Assembly: GCA_029881175.1 (NCBI GenBank)
Contig: JAOUNC010000028.1
Span: 1 to 12,547 of the forward strand
Reading direction: 5' to 3'
DNA: 12,547 nucleotides
Source: Nitrospirota bacterium
GTDB lineage: Bacteria > Nitrospirota > Nitrospiria > Nitrospirales > UBA8639
This document shows, piece by piece, positions 7,016 to 12,547 of this stretch. Made by a program: the position numbers and the translations under genes. The notes beneath the pieces were generated by a model. It made no database searches and was not told the origin of the DNA. It saw nothing but the letters and a program-made list of their open reading frames with translations. Each line of letters opens with the position of its first letter. Position 1 is the first letter of the stretch.

Positions 7016-8371
7016 GTGCCAGAGCTTTTCCCGCCTTTGCTGACCGTCTCGGAACTCACGAGACATATTCGTTTAAATTTGGAACAGCAATTCCCCTCAG
7101 TGTGGGTGGAAGGGGAAATCTCTAATCTTCGTTGTCCGTCTTCCGGACACCATTATTTTACGTTAAAAGATCAGGGTAGCCAGATTCGAGCCGTCATGTT
7201 TCGGAAGCAAGCCGAACGGTTGAAGTTTGCCCTTCAAGATGGATTGGAGGTCTTGGTCTTTGGGCGTCTGACGGTCTATGAACCACGTGGCGACTATCAA
7301 TTATTGTTAGAAGGTGTCGAGCCCAAAGGTATTGGCGAGTTGCAATTGGCTTTCATGCAACTCAAGGCCAAGCTGGAGGCTGAAGGGCTATTCCAAGGAT
7401 CTCGGAAGAGGCCTTTGCCAGCATTTCCAGAGAGAATTGGAGTGGTGACATCACCGGTGGGGGCGGCTCTTCATGATTTGTTGACCATTATTTATCGACG
7501 ATGGCCTTTGGCACAAGTTCTTATTGCTCCAGTAGCCGTCCAGGGGAGGGAGGCGGCCGGTCAAATTGCTGCAGCCATTCAGATGTTCAATCAATCTGGT
7601 CCTCAATTTGGCAAAGTTGATGTGTTGATTGTTGGGCGGGGAGGCGGGTCGCTGGAAGATTTATGGGCGTTCAATGAAGAGCCTGTCGTGAGGGCCATTG
7701 CCGCATCCCACATTCCCATTGTGTCGGCAGTCGGGCATGAAACCGATGTGACGCTTGCCGATTTGGTGGCTGATTGCCGTGCCCCAACTCCCTCGGCGGC
7801 GGCGGAATTGGTTACTCCAGATTGCACAAAGGTGAAGGAGCAGGTGCGCCACCATCGTGCCAGATTGGAGCGGTCGCTCAAGAGCATGATTTCCGCTATG
7901 ACGGTACGAGTGCAGCAGGTGCGGCAACGGTTACCTGAGCCACGGCTTATTATCGGACATTTTGTTCAACGGGTGGATGAGCTAGAGGGGCAGTTGTATC
8001 GAAACGTCAAACACTGGTGTCGAAATATGCAGCTCTTGCTCTTGCAACATCAATCAGCGATTTGGGAAGCCAATCCCCTACGGACTATCCATCAAGAGCA
8101 GGGGAAATTAGCTGAGCTTACTCGATATGTAATTCAAGGTGCTCAAAATTCTATTCTGCTTAGGCGGCATCAGGTCACAGTCTTGATCTCTCAACTGCAC
8201 CAATTGAGTCCCCTAGCAGTTTTGGCAAGGGGGTATAGTATTATCACGGACCTTCATGATGGGAAAGTCGTGAGAAAATCAACAGATACGAAGGTAGGGG
8301 GGGAAGTGCTGGCGACCTTGTCCGACGGTGAACTGGTTTGCCGGGTCGAACAAATTTCTCCACCAAAATAA
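7016..8371 (+). CDS. xseA: Exodeoxyribonuclease VII large subunit
   Basis: A 451-residue catalytic subunit of exonuclease VII, which degrades single-stranded DNA to short oligonucleotides from either end in a complex with several XseB subunits. Residues 1-105 form the OB-fold single-strand binding domain (VWVEGEISNLR, then GHHYFTLKD). The central nuclease domain begins near 135 and carries IGVVTSPVGAALHD, the glycine block GRGGGSLEDLWAFN (207-220) and AVGHETDVTLAD (238-249). The rest is a long helical coiled coil that recruits XseB, ending in LARGYSI near the C-terminus. It starts at GTG 7016, nine bases after the ymdB-like stop, with almost no Shine-Dalgarno, suggesting translational coupling. 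Length and motifs are normal. Confidence 0.95.
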   Translation: MPELFPPLLTVSELTRHIRLNLEQQFPSVWVEGEISNLRCPSSGHHYFTLKDQGSQIRAVMFRKQAERLKFALQDGLEVLVFGRLTVYEPRGDYQLLLEGVEPKGIGELQLAFMQLKAKLEAEGLFQGSRKRPLPAFPERIGVVTSPVGAALHDLLTIIYRRWPLAQVLIAPVAVQGREAAGQIAAAIQMFNQSGPQFGKVDVLIVGRGGGSLEDLWAFNEEPVVRAIAASHIPIVSAVGHETDVTLADLVADCRAPTPSAAAELVTPDCTKVKEQVRHHRARLERSLKSMISAMTVRVQQVRQRLPEPRLIIGHFVQRVDELEGQLYRNVKHWCRNMQLLLLQHQSAIWEANPLRTIHQEQGKLAELTRYVIQGAQNSILLRRHQVTVLISQLHQLSPLAVLARGYSIITDLHDGKVVRKSTDTKVGGEVLATLSDGELVCRVEQISPPK

Positions 8372-8381
8372 AGATGTGCTT

Positions 8382-8409
8382 TTGATTCCTGGTGAGGGGA
8401 GGCTATAAT
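8382..8409 (+). promoter_or_regulatory. Promoter for xseB-tlyA
   Basis: TTGATT (8382-8387), a 16-base spacer and a perfect TATAAT (8404-8409) lie in the 74-base gap between xseA and xseB. A second overlapping TATAAT occurs at 8409-8414. Transcription would start near 8416, about 30 bases before xseB. The -10 is excellent and the -35 matches at four of six positions. Confidence 0.55.
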
Positions 8410-8445
8410 ATAATGGGCTTTTTAGGCGAACTATAAGGGAATACC

Positions 8446-8691
8446 ATGGCAGCGATAAAATTTGAAAAGGCATTGTCCCGCTTGGAAACAATCGTGACAG
8501 AATTAGAGGCGGGCGAGCTGTCTTTAGATGATTCATTGAAGATATTTGAAGAAGGGGTCAAGTTGTCCAAGACGTGCTTGAAAATGTTGGATGAGGCTGA
8601 GCGTAAAGTGGAAATTCTTGTGCAAGACAAGGATGGCCGAAAACGCATTCAGGCGTTTACGTTGGAGGAACCCGATTCCACTGAGTCGTAA
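8446..8691 (+). CDS. xseB: Exodeoxyribonuclease VII small subunit
   Basis: An 81-residue helical-hairpin protein that binds the coiled-coil arm of XseA and is required for exonuclease VII activity. The family pattern is plain: FEKALSRLETIVTELEAGELSL, then LKIFEEGVKLSKTCLKMLDEAERKVEIL. The ATG at 8446 follows AAGGGA (8435-8440) at 5 bases. It has its own promoter-like site in the gap after xseA, so subunit ratio could be set separately from the large subunit, in line with the several small subunits needed per large one. Length is normal for the family. Confidence 0.93.
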   Translation: MAAIKFEKALSRLETIVTELEAGELSLDDSLKIFEEGVKLSKTCLKMLDEAERKVEILVQDKDGRKRIQAFTLEEPDSTES

Positions 8692-8750
8692 CCCTTGTTT
8701 TCGTTCCTTCCTCTTTCATTCCTAAGGAGAATAGGCTCGGTTCCCACGAC

Positions 8751-9536
8751 ATGTCGTCTCTACCTCCTCTCCCAGTCAAAAAATCACCCAAACAACGATT
8801 AGATGTCCTGTTGGTCTCTCAGGCACTGGTCCCTAGCCGGGAACAGGCTAGTCGGCTTATCCTGGCGGGCCGTGTCAAGATTGATGGGGTGGTGATGGAT
8901 AAACCCGGGAAACAGGTGTCCTCAGAGGTCATGGCTGAAATTGTCCTGCCTGAGTCCCAATATGCAAGCCGCGGTGGAGAAAAGCTGGCTCCGGCTTTAG
9001 AGGCTTTTGGGCTTTCGTGTTCGGGGTTGGTGGTGATGGATGTGGGGGCTTCAACCGGAGGGTTTACCGACTGTGTGTTGCAGCATGGCGCTCAACGAGT
9101 GTATGCCATTGATGTGGGCTATGGACAGCTGGATTGGCGCCTGCGATCAGATTCCCGTGTGATCGTGATGGATCGTGTGAATATTCGATATTTGCGCCCA
9201 GAAGATATTCCAGAGATGGTCGATTTAATCGTCATTGATGTGTCATTTATTTCCCTGAAGATGGTGTGGCCTGTGATCATCCCCGTATTAAAGCCGCAGG
9301 GCTATCTGGTGTCATTGATTAAGCCTCAGTTTGAGGTTGGGAAGGGGCAAGTCGGTAAAGGGGGGATTGTTCGGGATGAAACGTTGCGCCAAGCCGTCAA
9401 AGATCAGTTTGTGGCCTATGCCAATTCATTGTCCTTAGATCTTATCGGGCTCATGGATTCACCCCTATTAGGGAAAAAGGGAAATAAGGAGATTGTCATG
9501 GGTTTACAGAAGCGACAAATAGGGGTATCTGGATAA
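8751..9536 (+). CDS. tlyA: TlyA-family rRNA 2'-O-methyltransferase
   Basis: A 261-residue S-adenosylmethionine-dependent methyltransferase; TlyA homologues methylate the 2'-OH of cytidines in 16S and/or 23S rRNA and influence capreomycin sensitivity. An S4 RNA-binding domain covers about 16-75 (RLDVLLVSQALVPSREQA onward), followed by the RGGEKL linker (74-79) and a Rossmann-like FtsJ domain with DVGASTGGF (97-105). K78, D163, K191 and E247 have the spacing of the family K-D-K-E catalytic tetrad. The nearest Shine-Dalgarno, AAGGAGA at 8724-8730, is 20 bases from the ATG, and no in-frame start lies between, so initiation may be weak. In many genomes xseB and tlyA are separated by isoprenoid genes (ispA, dxs); here they are adjacent. 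Whether it modifies both subunits or only 23S cannot be told. Confidence 0.92.
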   Translation: MSSLPPLPVKKSPKQRLDVLLVSQALVPSREQASRLILAGRVKIDGVVMDKPGKQVSSEVMAEIVLPESQYASRGGEKLAPALEAFGLSCSGLVVMDVGASTGGFTDCVLQHGAQRVYAIDVGYGQLDWRLRSDSRVIVMDRVNIRYLRPEDIPEMVDLIVIDVSFISLKMVWPVIIPVLKPQGYLVSLIKPQFEVGKGQVGKGGIVRDETLRQAVKDQFVAYANSLSLDLIGLMDSPLLGKKGNKEIVMGLQKRQIGVSG

Positions 9537-9583
9537 AGAGGGTCAAGAATGCTCATAAGCGGTTTTGTCTTGAAAGGAAATGA

Positions 9584-10517
<934 letters not shown>

Positions 10518-10529
10518 ACAGATCTTTCC

Positions 10530-10545
10530 AAAAAGCCTATGGGCT
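10530..10545 (-). terminator. Possible terminator of the rhodanese gene
   Basis: On the minus strand AGCC-CATA-GGCT is followed by TTTTTGG, just after the rhodanese stop codon. The stem is only four pairs, but the T-run and the position between convergent genes fit an intrinsic terminator. Confidence 0.35.
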
Positions 10546-10559
10546 GTTCGATTGAAGCG

Positions 10560-10880
10560 CTAGTAGCGTGGGACCGAATTGTCAATTTCAATGGACCAGG
10601 ATTCGATTCCCCCAATGAGATTTTTGACATTCGAAAACCCTTGTTGAAGCAAAAAGCCCACCGCATCGGCGCTTCGCATCCCTTTGTGGCAGTAGGCCAC
10701 GATTTCGGCGTTTTTGTCCAATTGATTCAGAGAATTGGGAAGTTCGCCCAAGGGAATGAGCACCGACCCTTCTATCTTGGCCATTGAATATTCATGAGGC
10801 TCACGGACATCTAATAAGAAGATGCTGTCTCCCTTATCCTGGCGAGCTTTCAAATCACGAACGGTGATGGTGTAACCCAT
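10560..10880 (-). CDS. Single-domain rhodanese-like sulfurtransferase
   Basis: A 106-residue cytoplasmic rhodanese domain, the size of GlpE-like proteins. It shows the LLDVREPHEY block (22-31), an IPLGEL segment and the active-site loop CHKGMRS (64-70) with the catalytic Cys64 that carries persulfide sulfur, then LIGGIESW near the end. Such proteins move sulfane sulfur between donors and acceptors; the natural partner here is unknown. The ATG (complement of 10878-10880) follows a strong AAGGAGG (complement of 10891-10897) at 10 bases. It is transcribed away from asnS and towards the epimerase, from its own promoter, so it is a single-gene unit. No signal peptide is seen. Confidence 0.9.
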   Translation of the reverse strand: MGYTITVRDLKARQDKGDSIFLLDVREPHEYSMAKIEGSVLIPLGELPNSLNQLDKNAEIVAYCHKGMRSADAVGFLLQQGFSNVKNLIGGIESWSIEIDNSVPRY

Positions 10881-10929
10881 ATGCGTATATCCTCCTTCAA
10901 AAGTCTAAGTCATTCCGTGTCCAAGGCTC

Positions 10930-10959
10930 ATCATAGCGACTGATTTTTCTGAGTGTCAA
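10930..10959 (-). promoter_or_regulatory. Sigma70-type promoter of the rhodanese gene
   Basis: On the minus strand a perfect TTGACA (complement of 10954-10959) is separated by 18 bases from TATGAT (complement of 10930-10935). The start site would be near 10923, leaving a leader of about 43 bases. The asnS promoter must lie in the same 112-base divergent gap; only a weak TATTCT at 10962-10967 was seen for it. Confidence 0.7.
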
Positions 10960-10992
10960 TTTATTCTTGGTAAAAGCGTAAGGAGCGTCAGC

Positions 10993-12294
10993 ATGCCTCA
11001 GCAACGCGTTGTGTCTATTGGGCAAATTGCTCAATACGAAGGTCAGGACATTATCATTAAAGGGTGGCTTCGCCTTCGGCGGTCAAGCGGGAAACTAAGC
11101 TTTTTAACGGTTCGCGATGGGACTGGGGATATTCAGGCGATTGTCAGTAAGGCCACGGTGGGGGAAGAGCAATTTGCCCTAGTGGGGCAAGTGACTCAGG
11201 AGTCCTCGGTGATTGTCACTGGACAACCGAGAAAGGATGCTCGGGCGCCTGGTGGATTTGAATTAGACGTCACGCACTTCCAAGTCGTTCATCTGGCGGA
11301 ACCCTTTCCCATTCAACCCAAGGAGCATGGGGTCGGATTTTTGATGGAACATCGGCATCTCTGGCTGCGGTCGAGCCGGCAACATGCCATTTTACGCGTT
11401 CGCCATGAGATCATCCGAACCTGCCGGAATTTTTTCGATGAGCGAGATTTTACGCTCATTGACACGCCGATTTTTACCCCGAATGCTTGTGAGGGCACGA
11501 CGACGCTCTTTCAAACGCAATACTTCGATCAGGTGGCGTATCTCGCACAAAGCGGACAACTCTATGGAGAAGCAGCCGCTGCCGCCTTTGGGAAGATTTA
11601 TTGTTTTGGGCCAACGTTCCGGGCGGAAAAGTCAAAAACCCGTCGGCATCTCATGGAGTTTTGGATGGTGGAACCGGAAATGGCCTTTGCTGAATTACCG
11701 GATGCGATGCAACTGGCTGAGGAACTCGTGTCGGTGGTCATTCAGCGAGTCTTGGAAAACCGTCGAGCTGAGTTAGAGATTCTCGAACGAGACGTGGCGG
11801 CGTTGGAGGCCATGATTCCCCCGTTTCCACGAATTACGTATGAAGAGGCGATTGCCAGGCTCAAAGAACATGGCGTGGATATTCAATTCGGGGATGACTT
11901 TGGCAGTGAGCAAGAAACCGTCTTAGCCAAATCGTTTGACCGCCCCGTTCTTGTGCATCGCTATCCAGCCGCGGCAAAAGCTTTTTATATGGCCAGAGAT
12001 CCTGAGCGCCCCGACTTAGCCTTGTGTATGGATATGTTGGCCCCTGAAGGTTATGGAGAAATTATTGGCGGCGGGCAACGCATTCATGATTTGGAAACTC
12101 TGCGCCAGCAAATTGCCGCGCATGATCTTCCGGAAGAAGCCTTTAAGTGGTATGTGGACTTACGCCGGTATGGGAGTGTGCCGCATGCCGGATTTGGGAT
12201 GGGGATTGAACGAGTGGTCGCGTGGATTTGTGGGCTAGATCATGTTCGTGAAACCATTCCGTTCCCAAGAATGCTCTACACGCTCTATCCCTAA
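10993..12294 (+). CDS. asnS: Asparaginyl-tRNA synthetase
   Basis: A 433-residue class IIb synthetase that charges tRNA-Asn. An N-terminal OB-fold anticodon-binding domain covers about 18-105 ([19 protein letters not shown]). Motif 1 lies near 150-165 ([16 protein letters not shown]). The catalytic segment [13 protein letters not shown] (182-194) is followed by motif 2, [15 protein letters not shown] (209-223), whose wording is that of AsnRS rather than AspRS. Motif 3 is [12 protein letters not shown] (400-411). The ATG at 10993 follows AAGGAG (10980-10985) at 7 bases. Length and motifs are intact, resembling the compact AsnRS forms of about 430-440 residues. It is divergent from the rhodanese gene and appears to stand alone; no plus-strand gene begins within the remaining window. 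Confidence 0.94.
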   Translation: MPQQRVVSIGQIAQYEGQDIIIKGWLRLRRSSGKLSFLTVRDGTGDIQAIVSKATVGEEQFALVGQVTQESSVIVTGQPRKDARAPGGFELDVTHFQVVHLAEPFPIQPKEHGVGFLMEHRHLWLRSSRQHAILRVRHEIIRTCRNFFDERDFTLIDTPIFTPNACEGTTTLFQTQYFDQVAYLAQSGQLYGEAAAAAFGKIYCFGPTFRAEKSKTRRHLMEFWMVEPEMAFAELPDAMQLAEELVSVVIQRVLENRRAELEILERDVAALEAMIPPFPRITYEEAIARLKEHGVDIQFGDDFGSEQETVLAKSFDRPVLVHRYPAAAKAFYMARDPERPDLALCMDMLAPEGYGEIIGGGQRIHDLETLRQQIAAHDLPEEAFKWYVDLRRYGSVPHAGFGMGIERVVAWICGLDHVRETIPFPRMLYTLYP

Positions 12295-12351
12295 ATAGAC
12301 CAATAACATTCCTGCTATCCTGGCTAAACTTCCAATTAAAATATTCCCATG

Positions 12352-12383
12352 CTCCTTTGCCCTTTCAGGGAAGGGTGAAGGAG
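12352..12383. repeat. Strong interrupted hairpin downstream of asnS
   Basis: CTCCTT-TG-CCCTT (12352-12364), loop TCAGGG, and AAGGG-TG-AAGGAG (12371-12383) form eleven Watson-Crick pairs around a symmetric TG/TG internal loop. No T-run follows on either strand, so it is not a standard intrinsic terminator. It could still act as a transcript 3' end for asnS or be a member of a dispersed palindromic family. Confidence 0.5.
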
Positions 12384-12431
12384 GAGACGAGAGCATCAAT
12401 GGCGAGTGTGCGCTGGTGGAAGCCGCAAGCG

Positions 12432-12455
12432 TTCCCACCCACCGGCTGGGGGGAA
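12432..12455. repeat. Second GC-rich hairpin downstream of asnS
   Basis: TTCCC-A-CCC (12432-12440), loop ACCGGCT, and GGGGGGAA (12448-12455) form eight pairs with one bulged A. It lies 48 bases after the previous hairpin and also has no T-run. Confidence 0.45.
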
Positions 12456-12513
12456 TCAGGGTGAAAATATGTTAATTCATGACATGGCCCCAATTCTTTC
12501 AATCAACACACCA

Positions 12514-12527
12514 ACTTGAATTCAAGT
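12514..12527. promoter_or_regulatory. 14-bp perfect palindrome, possible operator
   Basis: ACTTGAATTCAAGT is a perfect two-fold symmetric site in an AT-rich gene-free stretch just before the window edge. Such sites are typical of dimeric regulator binding, here perhaps for a gene beyond the window. No function can be assigned. Confidence 0.3.
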
Positions 12528-12547
12528 AGTAAGTGCAATTATTTCTC

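Noticed and set aside
9555..9578. Terminator between tlyA and the epimerase (GCT-CATA-AGC then GGTTTTG)
   Set aside because: The stem has only three or four pairs and the T-run is offset, so it is not better than chance.

Overview
The window is a run of core bacterial housekeeping genes and holds no recognisable mobile element, CRISPR array, tRNA or rRNA. The host is a Gram-negative-type bacterium: it has a Slt70-like lytic transglycosylase with a signal peptide and a ZapA/ZapB division pair, next to RNase Y and a YmdB-type phosphodiesterase. Base composition is roughly balanced. The HDOD protein, the gene order zapB-zapA-rny-ymdB-xseA-xseB-tlyA and the protein style would suit a member of Nitrospirota or a nearby lineage, but that is a weak inference that no marker here proves.

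Layout. Positions 1-798 hold an HDOD-domain signalling protein whose N-terminal half is diverged or incomplete. Positions 1070-3319 encode a large TPR-rich murein transglycosylase. A near-consensus promoter inside the end of that gene leads into zapB (GTG start) and zapA, two division-ring factors. Positions 3909-4635 are a 727-base gene-free stretch full of nested inverted repeats, read here as a candidate structured RNA. It is followed by rny (RNase Y), a ymdB-like phosphodiesterase and xseA (exonuclease VII large subunit), closely packed on the plus strand. A second promoter-like site precedes xseB (exonuclease VII small subunit) and tlyA (rRNA 2'-O-methyltransferase). A GalE-like NAD-dependent epimerase follows and carries a one-base frameshift near its N-terminus. 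A short rhodanese gene lies on the minus strand with its own strong promoter and is divergent from asnS (asparaginyl-tRNA synthetase). The last 250 bases are non-coding and contain two strong hairpins and a 14-bp perfect palindrome.

Functionally the genes cover cell-wall turnover and division (slt, zapB, zapA), RNA decay and nucleic-acid processing (rny, ymdB-like, xseA, xseB), ribosome modification and translation (tlyA, asnS), and sugar-nucleotide metabolism (epimerase).

I found no new defence or mobile system. The two observations most worth following are the structured zapA-rny spacer and the frameshifted epimerase.
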